The notes below the pieces were generated by a model, which did no database searches, had not been told where the DNA came from, and worked only from the letters and a program-made list of their open reading frames with translations. A DNA stretch of 64,000 nt, taken from NCBI GenBank assembly GCA_018697195.1, contig CM031879.1:39213016-39277015 (forward strand), in the 5' to 3' direction. Both the position numbers and the translations under genes were made by a program. The DNA comes from Certhia americana. Its lineage: Eukaryota > Chordata > Aves > Passeriformes > Certhiidae. Position 1 is the stretch's first letter, and every line of letters starts with the position of its first letter. Below, in pieces: positions 12,168-23,700 of the stretch.

Positions 12168-12250
12168 CTATGTGGGTGTATGTATGTGTGTGCAAAGGCA
12201 TATCCACGAGTGTGTGTGGAACTATAACTGCATGCATGCATGTCTGTGTG
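12168..12250. repeat. Degenerate GT/CATG-rich low-complexity tract
   Basis: The tract includes gtgtatgtatgtgtgtg, gagtgtgtgtgg and catgcatgcatgt. These are several decayed alternating purine-pyrimidine runs within ALX1 intron 3. The two ORFs spanning it on opposite strands (11988-12227 and 12035-12241) look like by-products of the repeat. Confidence 0.75.
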
Positions 12251-14218
12251 AACAAGCTGAGCAGACCCAGTGTTTGGGGAGATGTGTTCCTACCATGATT
12301 TTTCCCTAGGCTTTGGCAGGAAACTGAAATGGAGCATTTACTGGGTTATTTTTTTAGCTGCTGGAATTCCCAAGGAGCCCAGATTAGTTTGCCAGCTCCT
12401 GATGAGCTTGCTAATACAACTGTTTAAAATATGAACTTTTAAAATAAGACTATTTCATCCTTCCTATCTGCACTAGATCTCAGCTAGATGAGTTCAGCGA
12501 ACCATAATTTATCGCTTTAGCTTGTTGGTGATTTGGTGATTATGTGCTGTTGCAAAGTGATAGGACAATGGGAGAAAACACAGCTCATCAGCTTTAGAAA
12601 CATGTTTTCATTCTGTGTGTGCATATGTGTGTGTCTGTCATAATTCATTACTTCCCCTGACCTCTACTTTGACAGGAAAAAATCACTCAGCTAGAGAGAT
12701 AACCTTTATATCTTAAAGTCAAAATTCCTTTGTCTATGGATTTGGAATGTGAATGTAAAATTAAGTTTTAAGTGGGAATTCACTTTTCAGTGCTAACAGA
12801 AGAGTAATTGAGTTACTCAAACATATCACAGAGAACAAAGACACGTGGGCTCAATCGTAGTGCATCAGCTCAAGGATACACTGAACAGACAACAGATTTT
12901 TAGAGTGAAGATAAATTTAGCAAAGGAAAACAAATAGGAAAGGATATAGTTACTGGCTGACAAGATCTGTACTGTTAATGGGGGCTAAAAATGTCTTGCC
13001 TGATTTTATTTGTACATTAGAAAAAAACAGCATTCAGGAAAGATCTAAAGGTAAAAGTAGAGAAAACATACAAAGCTGTACATTGTATAAAGGTGTGTGC
13101 AAATGAGGAATGACCGAGGAAGTTTGAGTATGTCAGAAATTATATCATATACCTGTAGTACTGATAGAGAGAGAGTAGAGAGTTTGGAAAAATAGGGCAG
13201 TTGCTGAGTGTGAAGTTTGACCAAATCAAAGTGAATAGAACAGGAATGAAAGACCATGCAATCCGAGATAACAAGGGCTGGCTTGTGTTAGGTCTTAAAA
13301 ATCTTCCTGTCTGTTCATCTAGTAACAAACAAGTGAAAAAGATTTATCCACAAATAGCATCTATACATAGATGGTAGAAGGCCTGAGACTCAGAAGCTGT
13401 AAGTGGCTGCCAAGTATAGAAAGGATTATACATCAAAGCTTGAATACATTGTTACTCCAGACATTGCTGGTAACCACGAAGTTTTTTGTCCTAGTCTGTA
13501 AAGCAACATTTTCCAGGGATGGACAATGCAGCTTGTTAAGGCTGAATGCTGAAACAGAAATGCCCTCAAAGTACAGTTTCACATAAAAAATCATGAAAAG
13601 AAATTTTATGTCAAATCTATCTTTGAAACAAATTTAAGAAAAAGTCTTGAATGTATTATCAGTAATTCCTGTGTTTTAGGGTTTCATTTGTTTTAAAGTA
13701 ATTACGCAAGGCTTCTCATTATTAAATTTTTGAAATACTTGTTGGGCTTTGTTGCTTGAGAAATCCAAATTGGTTTGTTTTTTTTTTACCCTTTTCCTAC
13801 CATTGCAGTGGGAATTCTAATGAGGAGAAACATTTATGTTGAAAACATCTATGATCACGTACAATATTTTGACACCTTTTCTCTGATGTCGGTTGTGTGT
13901 TTCCATTAATTTTGTTGACTGGGTGGGCTGATGGCATCCTGAGGTTCAACACTAGACATCTTGTATGAGGTCAAATCACAAATGTATGCCAAAGTAAGGA
14001 ACATGACTCATCAGTCCTTGCTTTAAGTGAACAATCTCATATTTTGACTCATGTGATCTCTTCACACTATTTTCTAGCATGATTGCAGAGAACTTGTTAA
14101 ATACTTGTTGCTTGTTTCAGAGGAGAACTAATTATGTGTGAAGTAAAGCAAACCAAGCATTGTAGAAAACAAAAGATGAACTATCTAAGTTTGATTGTGT
14201 TCATTTTATATGTTCCAG

Positions 14219-14539
14219 ATTCAGAACAATCTGTGGGCAGGGAATGCGGCCAGTGGTTCTGTGGTTACCTCCTGCATGCTGCCACGGGATACGTCCTCCT
14301 GTATGACACCTTACTCCCATTCACCCCGGACAGATTCTGGCTACACAGGCTTTTCAAACCACCAGAATCAATTCAGCCACATGCCCCTCAATAATTTTTT
14401 CACTGACTCATTGCTTTCTGGGGCAACCAATGGACATGCTTTTGAAACCAAGCCGGAGTTTGAAAGGAGGTCCTCCAGCATTGCAGTTCTACGGATGAAA
14501 GCCAAAGAGCATGCTGCCAACATTTCTTGGGCCATGTAA
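14219..14539 (+). CDS. ALX1: ALX1 exon 4: C-terminal region with OAR motif
   Basis: This terminal coding exon encodes 106 residues and a TAA stop (14537-14539). It joins exon 3 in phase 0 across the acceptor ttccag. It begins IQNNLWAGN, continues through a Ser/Thr/Pro-rich stretch ([20 protein letters not shown]) and the [19 protein letters not shown] segment. It ends with the OAR (aristaless) motif ([18 protein letters not shown]) and the terminal NISWAM typical of ALX1. The OAR is known in related proteins to modulate DNA binding and activity. Exons 3 and 4 together give 149 residues, and with about 177 upstream this matches the family's length of about 326. No disruption is seen. The GC content is clearly higher than the surrounding DNA. 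Confidence 0.97.
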   Translation: MQNNLWAGNAASGSVVTSCMLPRDTSSCMTPYSHSPRTDSGYTGFSNHQNQFSHMPLNNFFTDSLLSGATNGHAFETKPEFERRSSSIAVLRMKAKEHAANISWAM

Positions 14540-14564
14540 TATAGCAGTACTCTCCTTCAATTTC

Positions 14565-14587
14565 TTTTTTTTTTTTTTTTTTTTTTT
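14565..14587. repeat. T(23) homopolymer in ALX1 3' UTR
   Basis: An uninterrupted run of 23 T begins 25 bases after the ALX1 stop codon. It is likely length-polymorphic and error-prone in assemblies. Confidence 0.95.
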
Positions 14588-14716
14588 CCTAAAGCAAACT
14601 AAAACCATTTTTATTTCCCATATTTAAAGGGAACAACAATAAGCTGCTGTGTGTGGAATGCTAGAAATCACAATATACATGACGTCTGCTTAAAGAAATG
14701 CAATATAATATTTAAC

Positions 14717-14733
14717 AATAAATGAAGAATAAA
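14717..14733 (+). promoter_or_regulatory. ALX1: Tandem AATAAA polyadenylation signals for ALX1
   Basis: Two canonical hexamers start 11 bases apart, about 180 bases after the stop, and have a T/GT-rich downstream element. I infer they are the main ALX1 poly(A) signals. The sequence alone cannot show which one is used. Confidence 0.6.
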
Positions 14734-14755
14734 CCAAATAGATTTGCCATGCATC

Positions 14756-17339
14756 AAGCTCAACAAGCCCTCTTTGTTTTGCTTTTTTTTTATATATGTT
14801 TTGTTGTACCAGTTGATGAAATACAATTATAGAACCTGCAAAAAAGAAAAAAAATAAAACTACTAAGCAAGTATGTCTACTCCATGGTTTTTAGAAGTCT
14901 TGTATAAAAATTTTGTGCTTTACAAATGAATAATTCATAATGGAACAACTTGGTAAAGGATAATAAATTTATTATACTAAGCCCATGATGTAAATCTCTA
15001 AGCACACCATGTGAAGAAGGAAATATATGGCCATTCATGTTGTAGCTAGAATTTGTAGACTGAGTTCTCTCAGCACGGTGCTGCTGCCCTAAGCCAGCTC
15101 TGCTGTTTTGCCTAATGCACATTGAGCTTTTTGAATTTATATCAATGAACAACTAATGTAATTAGAACAGAAAGTACTACTTTATCTTATGGACTTGAGT
15201 GTATTTCTGTTAAAGACAATGAGGGTTTTTTTGGTCAATTATAAGGATGAAAGTAGGATCACAATGTTTAGTAGAGTTTTCAAAGATGTGCACAGATTAT
15301 GTGTCAACTAGTGTATTCAACTAGTCACCTAAGCTTCACGATATCCTATCTGTAACCAATAAAGGTTACAGATAGGATATTGTGAAGCTTAGGTGACTAA
15401 AAGACAACATGGAATAGTACTCCTACACTTTTAACAGAATACAGATTAGGGAAAACCCCTAAACAACACTGAGTTCTTACTTTCAGCACAGTCAATTTTA
15501 CAGGGTTTTGCTACTCTATGGTCAAATTGAAACAAAAAAAGTCCAATAAGGCTTGTCAGTTTCAGTTTGTAAATGATTTTAAGATGACATTAGAGCGATG
15601 TTCATTTAGTTTCAGTTACATTTTGTTGAAACTTTGCTTATATACTTTCTAGAGTGTAACACTAATTTGCTACCTTTAAAATATATAGGAAAAATCTTTT
15701 TGACTGCAATGGCAGAAGGAGTTGGCTCTCAGCTCCCAGCCTATCACAAAGGAATTAAAATGTCAGCAGACTTTCTGACATTTCTGGTGGAAAAAAAAAG
15801 TAGAGGACAAGAAAAATACATCTGGAGAATTGATATCTGCTTTGATTTACTTCTCCTCCCTTTCCCCTGTCACATTCCAAGCTCCTTCAGATGAGTGAAA
15901 TGTCAGCCTCTTTGAAAGCAACAGTCAGTCTCTCAGGTTCATAAAGGCAAAGTAAATTAATTGAAATAAAGAAGGACTTGCATGGCTGTGATTAGAACAG
16001 GATACAACTCTCAGGGCACCCCCCAGCTCATTCCTGCTTTTCTCTCTGGCCATTAGTTAGGAACAGAGGGCGCATGGGGGGAAAAGGGAAGATCGGGAAG
16101 CAGATTTCATCACAGCAACTGCAGAACTACCAGCACTCACAAAAACAAACTCACAGGCATCCCCAGGTTTTCTCTTCTCCCACTCTGGAGGGCTAAATTT
16201 GAAACAGAGGAGATGGATTCATTCTGTAGTCTTTCAGGGGAATAAACAAACTTGACGTTGCCATCAGGATCAACTGAAGATGGGATTTTTACAGCAGAGT
16301 CTTACACAGCTGAAAGGAAGGTTGTCCTATTTTCCACTAGTAATAAACTCAGATTTTAACACATGCATATACTCCAATTTGTGGTTTCCTGATTTGATTC
16401 TCCTTCTAAAAATTAGCTTCTACTTTGGCCTGAGGAGCTGGAAAAGAGTATTCTGGCTAAAAGTTATCTTTTCCATTTTTTATGGTCTGTTTAGACAGCA
16501 GTAAAACTAGGCCTATGATTTAAAGAAAAAAAAAAAAAAAGAAATTTAGTGGTACAGGTAGATGCAATAGTTTTGTATAAACACTTTTGTCACATGCAGG
16601 ATGAAAAGGCAGAAATATAAGGGATTTTTTTAGCAAACTATTTTCAGTAATTTTTTTTTTTTGTTTTATTTTATTTAGTTTTCACATAATTATTTTTTAA
16701 GGTGTAATATTTAGAACACACCAAAGTGATTTCCAGAACCTTTTTTTAGGGCTTCATTAGTGGCCAATGAAGGAAAAGTTCAGCTGGCAATCTCCGATCC
16801 ATTTTTGTTGTTGCCTCTTTCAATTTACTTATTTATTTTCATAGCAGAATTTGCTATTGTTTTCTTCTGAAATCCCCCCAAAATAATTTGTACAAGGTTT
16901 TTTAAGTCAGGAGTAAAATGTAACAATTCCTAGGAATTTATTGCAATTGCAGATTTATTACTGAATAAACATCCATTTTCAAAAAATTACAACACTTTTA
17001 GATGCTTGAATCTTCCAAAATCAAAGGCGGAAATAAAAGACCATGTCATCTTCCTGCTGATTTTAATTAAGTGAAAGGGATGCAATTCTAATTAATTCTT
17101 CATCCTCAAATCTAGCAGTGGAAATTTTTTGTTACTTGTTGCTAGCATAACTTTAGACATTAAATAAATAGGTATTCAACCCCTCATTAAACCTGAGGTG
17201 TGATAAGTTGCAGGCCTGCATTAAGCTTGTCATGCTCTTGCATCAGCCTCGTCTCGAAGAATGAATGATGGCCTGTTGGTTGCAGCGTTTCATTTAGCTA
17301 ATGAAAAAGTATCTTCGTGTTAGATGTCAAGTACTACAA
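14756..17339. other. Intergenic DNA 3' of ALX1
   Basis: I see no gene here. The main structure is the hairpin at 15322-15399. The stretch 17041-17330 contains TAATTAA and CTAATTAATTC homeodomain-type cores. Four CpGs lie within about 70 bases (17248-17318) in an otherwise CpG-poor setting, so it may be a conserved non-coding element, but this is only an inference. A(15) lies near 16526-16540. Short ORFs here show no family resemblance. Confidence 0.6.
15322..15399. repeat. Near-perfect 36-bp inverted repeat with AATAAA loop
   Basis: The left arm is 15322-15357 and the right arm 15364-15399. They are exact reverse complements except at one position (G at 15340 opposite T at 15381, a G-U wobble in RNA). 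The six-base loop is exactly AATAAA. The transcript would fold into a 78-nt hairpin of pre-miRNA-like size. A direct repeat TCAACTAGT (15304-15312 and 15317-15325) abuts the left arm. It could arise from a local template switch, be a miRNA-like or RNA-processing hairpin just beyond ALX1, or be an assembly artefact. Confidence 0.97.
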
Positions 17340-17574
17340 CAGGGTCACATTCTGCCAGTTTTATTTAGTAGAGCTTTACTCTGTGAGTAGTAGCATTGAT
17401 GGGAGTGAGACTACTCACATAGGCCAAATTGTGAATCACTTGTTAATGTTTATTCACAATGGCCCCATTCATGCAAAAAAAAAAGCCTCTCAGCACAACA
17501 TGAGTAATCGGTTCATAATCAGGCTCAGCTTAAAGTACTATTCAGCTCTAGTAAGGACAGCAGAATCTGGCCCA
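17340..17574. mobile_element. Ancient MITE-like, hAT-type non-autonomous element
   Basis: Imperfect terminal inverted repeats are visible: GGGTCACATTCTGC (17342-17355) and GCAGAATCTGGCCC (17560-17573), matching at 12 of 14 positions. Inside is a second inverted repeat, GTGAGTAGT (17383-17391) and ACTACTCAC (17410-17418), around a tagcattgatgggagtgag core. This layout, with 'ggccaaattctgc' ends and a 'gtgagtagtcccattg' core, resembles old non-autonomous elements common in turtles, crocodilians and birds. No target-site duplication is clear. Family naming is from memory of the pattern and needs a repeat-library check. Confidence 0.6.
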
Positions 17575-18743
17575 TGCTGGCTTAAGGCCAGTCTCAGATT
17601 TTTTAACCAAGATGAGTAGCTCCTTATTCCGCAAATAGTGCAAAGAGACCAAACAGGGCTATTTGCAGTGTTCTCTTTTTCTAAGAAAATTGTAGAATGG
17701 AGACATTTCAAAGCAAGTTTCTGTGAAAGGGAAATGATTTTATTTTCTGCTGGATTGTACTCTCATATTTGACAGGACTTGTGTTCTTGTGCTTTGATTT
17801 TATCACTTAATGATTTCTTCTTTTGAGCTACTAATCTTTTCACTGCTTCTTGAACATGTGGCAAATGCACTAAAAACAAAAGGAGGTGATTTACATAGCC
17901 TTTCTGCCAAGCATGTTAACTAATGTTTGAGATTTGTGATCATCCTGCTATGCCGAGAAGTAAATTTATAGAACTTTTGGACAAAGAGTCCCTATCCTGT
18001 AAAGAGAGAAAGTGAAATATTGTTCTAATTATTGATGTACTGTGTTTTCTCCTGTGATTGATTAATCAACATTTTGAAAATCTTAAGCCTGAATTTTAAC
18101 AAATTTCTGAACAAATGTAAATTTACCTATGAAATGAAAATTTATTTATATTATGATTTTTACAGACTCATAAGTGATGGACAACACTGCATTTAGCAGC
18201 TAAAGATATGGTTTTCTTATGATGAAGATGGCCAGAAATGTTTGGCAAAAATGATTTCTACCTACTGTTTAACAGTGTTACACGTCACCTGAACATATCA
18301 ATGAAAGCATCTTCTGCTGAGAATAAGTTGAAATGAACTATATTTCTCATTTCACTTCTTTGCTGTCATAATATTTTCTACAATGAAGTGTTGAAAAAAA
18401 TTCAGTTCAATATGTTAAAGGCATTTTATTTTGACTGTGGACTTTATGGCAAGGCCCTGAAGTATAAAATTTAACAAATATAACCTATATTGTGCATTTA
18501 ATAATGAGATAGTTTAGCATGATAGAAGCAAACTATTTTGTTTTGCAAACAATAAAATATTACAGGGTTTTCTTTCTCAAAATTACAAAGGTTGTTTTAT
18601 TGATAAATTTCTAAATATCCATGCTATTTCAAAATCAGAGTTAAATCAGGCTGATCAGAGTTAGAATCCATTAAACCCACTTATTTTTCTTAATTTCAAA
18701 ATATTTTCAGAGGAAGTTCTTTCTGTAACAAGTATTTACTCCC
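17575..18743. other. Intergenic, nothing recognised
   Basis: AT-rich single-copy-looking sequence. I see no coding region, RNA gene or repeat that I can name between the MITE-like element and the minus-strand LTR. Confidence 0.6.
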
Positions 18744-19337
18744 TGTAGTGGTTTAAGCCCAGCCAGCAGCCAAGCCCCACGCAGCTGCTCGCTCACTCCC
18801 ACATCGGAGAGAGCTGGGAGAGAATCAGAAGGGTGAAAGCTGGAAAACTCATGGCTTGAGATAAAGACAGTTTAATAGGGAAAGCAAATGCCACGCACAT
18901 AAGCAAAGCAAAACAGGGAAATCATTCACTTCTTGCCATGAGCAGCCAGGTGTTCAGCCTTGTCTGGGAGAGCAGGGCCCCATCACAGTAACAGTGACTT
19001 CAGAAAACAAAGGCCATCACTTCAGTCGTTCCCCCTTCTTTCCCCCACTTTATACACTGAGTTGTATGTATACTGACATATATGTTGTATGTCATATCCC
19101 CTTGGTCAAGTGGGGTTACCTATCAAAGCTGTGTCTCCTCCCAAGCTCCCAGGCACTCCAACTTCCATGCCAAGGTAGCAGTATGAAAAGCCAAAAAGGC
19201 CTTAGCTATGTTTAAGCACTGCTCAGTAATAACAAAACCATCTCTATGTTGCGCTGAACTCTGTTCAGCACAAATCCAAAACACAGAGCCACAGCAGCCA
19301 CTGTGAAGAAAGCTAACTCTACCCCAGCCAAAAACCA
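18744..19337 (-). mobile_element. Solo LTR of an avian endogenous retrovirus (ERVL-like)
   Basis: The segment begins TG (tgtagtggtttaagcccagc) and ends CA (ccccagccaaaaacca), matching a common avian LTR. Read on the minus strand it starts TGGTTTTTGGCTGGGGTAGAG and ends CTTAAACCACTACA. An ATTAAA polyadenylation signal followed by CTGTCTTTATCTC lies near its 3' end (plus 18859-18880), which supports the minus orientation. No gag, pol or env coding sequence flanks it, so it is a solo LTR. I could not find a clean target-site duplication. Two short ORFs inside it are not meaningful. It is the most GC-rich non-coding block in this part of the window. Confidence 0.85.
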
Positions 19338-20745
19338 ATGCTTTCCCCAGGCACTTTTATACCCAAATTACAAGTGGCACACTCATTGCCAAAAATACAT
19401 AGTTTTTATTCATCTGCTGTTATCTTTTTAGATTTTGCTGGCATTAGAATGATGAAGTAGTGTGCAGTGAATGGAGTATGATGGCTGGGGATGGATGAAT
19501 GGCAGAGTACAGTGCTGGAGTAAGGGGGGGAACCTAAACCCAGTGCAACTCTTCCTTCTATCCTTGAACCATTCCTCCTGAATCTCACTAGCACCTGGCA
19601 ACATAAAGCTAATTCTATTGCCACTTTTTCAGTATGGGTTTAAGGAGAGATATCAAGAATCAAGAGTAAGTCTTGAAGAGGTAGGGTTGGCAGGTGTATG
19701 ACTGTCATTGGCAATAAATACACGCTGTGAAATGATGAGTAGTTTTGTGGAGAAGCATATCTAACCATGAATTTCAAGATTTTTTTTCTCTGAACTTTTG
19801 AGGCAACAAGGGGACAGAACATTCAAGCAAAGGCACAGCAAGGCGATTGAAAGAGTGAGTCCACAAAATTCCTGAAGCACAGCCATTCTCCTTTGCACCA
19901 CAGGCTCGTTAAAACTGATATGGCTGTGGCATGCAAATGAAGGAGTATATCACAACATAATTACCACATAAAATAGATTTGAGATATTGTCCTGTTCCTG
20001 CCAGGTGTTCTTAATCTGTTTAAATAAGAGCATAAAAATTACATAAATCCTCATCAAATTTTTTCAAACAATCCACACTGGATTTATAATATAAGGAAAA
20101 AAACTTAAAACTGAGTAAGTGAATCTTCAAAAAGCATTATTGTCTCAAAGAATAGGGGTTTGTGAGCCCTTATACTTGTGAGGCCTTGACAGCTCAATTT
20201 CAGCTTGACTCATACTGCCCAACTTCATAACAGTGATTATTCCCATAGGAATAACTAGTGCAGTAGACTAATAGATACATCAATGTATAGGAAATAATAT
20301 TGGTTTAAGTAATTGATATTAGCATGAAAAACAGAATTTCAAAAAATGTAGGTTGTAGGATTAGTCAAAAATCATAATTTCTGACTGGCTTATAGAGTGG
20401 AACTTGATGGTTTACAAGATGCTGTTACAAGATTTTTCTGTGCTCTAACAAGACCAACCCTCTAATCTAATAGCTTTCTGTTTCATCTCTCAGAAGCTGG
20501 CTTCTGCATTCTTCATTTGATAAATAATTGAAATAGGCTTGATTCTCCCTGCATCGTACTCCTGTGAGAAAGTTCATTTATGTGTACTAAATGCAATTTT
20601 CTTTAGTCTCACTATCATTACAAAGAGACAAAGTCTTCTCCTTTAATCCAGTAGTTGCAAAAGATCTGATTTTTGATACTATTACTGCTCTGTGAGTGAG
20701 CAATTCATTGATACGGAGAGAAATGACTAAGTTGTGTAAAGGCCC

Positions 20746-20783
<38 letters not shown>
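20746..20783. repeat. T(25)A(13) homopolymer junction
   Basis: Twenty-five T residues are directly followed by thirteen A residues with no spacer. This is self-complementary and could extrude as a hairpin, and it is also a likely site of assembly error. Confidence 0.95.
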
Positions 20784-23700
20784 GACCACAAAACCTTAAT
20801 TTGTTTGGTTTTGGTGTGATTATAATTTACAAACTGCTTGTAGGTGGAATAAAGTCCTAGTTAACAGTTTCATAATATTTTTGTCCATCTAAGAGGAAAA
20901 GGGCATCGTTAAAATGAAACTTTGTCAAACAGCATGCTCAGACAGACAGAAGTATCTGAATCCTAGGAGACTCTATTTACTCAGGTGTGTTTACTGGAAT
21001 GATTTTGGTTTAATCATTAAAAATTGAAAACAGCTGAGATCTTTAATGGAAAATAACAATATAAAACATGTTAATTGTATTTTTCTTTCAAAGTGATATT
21101 TGGAGGAACAACTCTGCTTCTAGTGTACTAAAAGTGATTTTCCTCATTACTTTTTATAAACAGTTTAGTATATAATGAAATACATATTTTTATATGGAAA
21201 GACCTGTCAGATATTACTTAAACACATAGGGTAAATAAAATACTAAATGATTTTGGAAGTCTTTTAGAAAAAGGTCTGGGACAGAGATCAGAGTTAGTGA
21301 GTATTATTTAGCAAATGCTTAAGTAGTATATACAATGAGCAAAGAGGAAAATACACTCATTGGCAGGGAGTTTATTGAATATTTAGAGCCAGAAAACTCA
21401 GTGCTGGCAAGAAGGAATGAAATCTTCTTTACTCAAAAATCTCCTTATGATCAAATCCTATTTGAATTTAACAGGAATCTTGCCAGTGATCTCACTTGGG
21501 AGTAGTAGGATATGTTCCCTAATAAACACTTAATAGATTTACTATGTTAAATTAAATTGTCCTGGAACAACATTATTTAGTTTATATTATTTTTTTTATT
21601 TTATTTTTTGTTAAGGTACTCCATTCAGCTGTTTTTAAAGTACAGAAATTATTAATTCAGTGGTTTACATCCGATTTACTACAATGGTTTCCATATTTGT
21701 GTCTGATTTTTTTTACAGAATTAGAGAGACAAGGATAGACTGAGCAATGTTTTTTGTTTTTAGGGAGATGTGTACTAGGAGGATTGTTAGTTTGTTAGTT
21801 TTAGTGTGAAAACTGTTCTATGCATATGCTAAATCATTAGTGCAGAGTCATTAACCCTTGTATAAACTAATTAGACTAATTTTCTTCTGGAATTTAGGCA
21901 AATAATGTAACTGAGATAAACAGAGATGCTTACATGTTCACATTTATCTACACTTTCTATTTATACTGTTAAATGCTTAAAACAACACTGGGCCATAAAT
22001 TTGCCTTTTGTTCTCATTCTTTTGGCAGTGTTTCCTACATGCTGCACATTTAGAGTGCAGTTTGGTCTCATCTCAAATAAATAAGAGCCATGGAAGGAAA
22101 AAACTGCAGCTACAAAGTAGTTCTAACCCATTAAATGCAGATGGCCCACAGGGGGTTTAATCATAAGAGAGAGAGCACACATCATGCTGAAATATAGAGC
22201 TGTTTTCTATCACTTGTTACCATTTGAATGTCTGTCCCAGGAAAGTGAATTCAATATATCTTCCTGGCCATCAGTTGCCCTCTGAATACTCCTTCTCTCT
22301 CTGATGTAGCTAGATTTCCCTTTAGAACATACAGAGATGAATGAGCTCTTACCACACGTAGAAGTGAAAGAAAACATTTCTTTCTGCACCAGAACAGATG
22401 AGATTCATCATTAAGAGAATGGATTTGACCTTGTCAAGTGGACCAAAGCAATTTATAAACAAACTCCTACAGGGGAGGCTACTTTTGGCCAAGTACTATA
22501 TTAGCAGTGTTTTACTTATGCCCGCTGCTACCTTACAATAACTTCATAAACAGGCTGACTTCCTGAAATATAGAGTGCTGAGAGATATCACAGATGTACC
22601 TAGAAACACTGGGATAGCATACGGTTACTTCCCTCCCTAGAGGCTGCATAGAGATATGTCCACCCACCTTGCTTTCTCATTCTTGGTAAAAGTTGCTTTT
22701 CACTACCCAAATTTAATCTTCATTTCAAGTTTAGATATGTATCAAAGAACATATTTATACTTCAATTTGCCATTGTTATATTGTTGTTTATATAAGCAGC
22801 ACCCAGATGGATGATGGTATCCGATATGAGACTGAATGGCACGTATCTATCAGAACACTAGCAAGAAAAAAAAAGCAATTCAGCGTGGGTCTATTTTATT
22901 TCCAGCATCAGAAAAGGAATGTAAAGTAGTTACAAAAAGTCAATATATAAAAAATAAATATAAAGTCAATAGTTTGCTACAAAGTTATTTAGATCAGATA
23001 CTTCTACTGATACAAATAGCATTTCTCCTTTCACCAGGATATTTGAACTGCAGGTAGGAATTTTGTCTCTCCTTCTCCCAAGTCTGTGCCAGGTATGCTT
23101 TTTAAGTGAGAACAATCTTTAGTGGTAGGAAAAGTGCAATGGCTTAAAACTTTTTGTTCTGTCCAATGATCATGAGAAAGCAAGAAAAAATGAGGGCATT
23201 CAGTGGCACAAAGACAACCCTGCTGTATAGAAGGAGAATACTCTGTGCCAGTCCAAGGGGATGGTTGCAGGATAAAGTGAAGAAAAGACTCTCTAGATGT
23301 GTAAACTATGGGTACAATTAAAAAAAAAAAAATTACTGTGACTTCTGGGACTTACCTTGCCATCTATATCAATCTTATCTGAGCTGATAGTGTTATAATT
23401 TATGTCTATGTCTACAAAAAGAGAATCATGGAAGATTTGCAGATGGGGACTGACCAGAATATTCAGTTTTCTTTGTCTCACTTTTCCTGTGGAATGTACC
23501 CAAACAGATATGAAGTTGCAGATGCAGTTACTTCCTTCAAAGACCACAGAAATAACCCTGTTTAAGTGATAATTTTAAATTTTATTCTTTGTTGACATTG
23601 CCTTAGAATTATAGTTAGGGTTGATGACAGTGAGAAGGAGCTTTTCTCATATTAGAAATTTAATAGAATATAGGTGGAGCCCTTCAAGCCATGAAATTTC

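Larger units (their letters stand above)
3272..14218 (+). other. ALX1: ALX1 intron 3
   Basis: The intron begins gtatgt and ends ttccag, and both flanking exons are in phase 0. It is about 10.9 kb and contains three CR1 fragments (3945-4632, 6738-6800, 9657-9757), GT-rich microsatellites (10733-10759, 12168-12250 and about 12613-12640) and scattered homopolymers. Segment 5480-5710 retains eight CpGs, a TGACGTG CRE-like site and a CACCTG E-box, so it is a candidate regulatory element. A palindromic TAATTACT/AGTAATTA pair lies at 10195-10216. I see no further exon. Confidence 0.92.
14540..14755 (+). other. ALX1: ALX1 3' UTR (inferred end)
   Basis: The 3' UTR starts after the TAA stop and includes a T(23) run at 14565-14587. 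Two AATAAA signals (14717-14722, 14728-14733) are followed by a T/GT-rich tract at about 14773-14812 (tttgttttgctttt, ttttgttgt), the usual order for cleavage and polyadenylation. I place cleavage near 14745-14765. A third AATAAA at 14853-14858 and one in the hairpin loop at 15358-15363 could define longer isoforms. Confidence 0.6.

Noticed and set aside
14134..14394. 86-codon + ORF overlapping ALX1 exon 4
   Set aside because: It is an out-of-frame shadow, since the ALX1 frame through the OAR motif is unambiguous.
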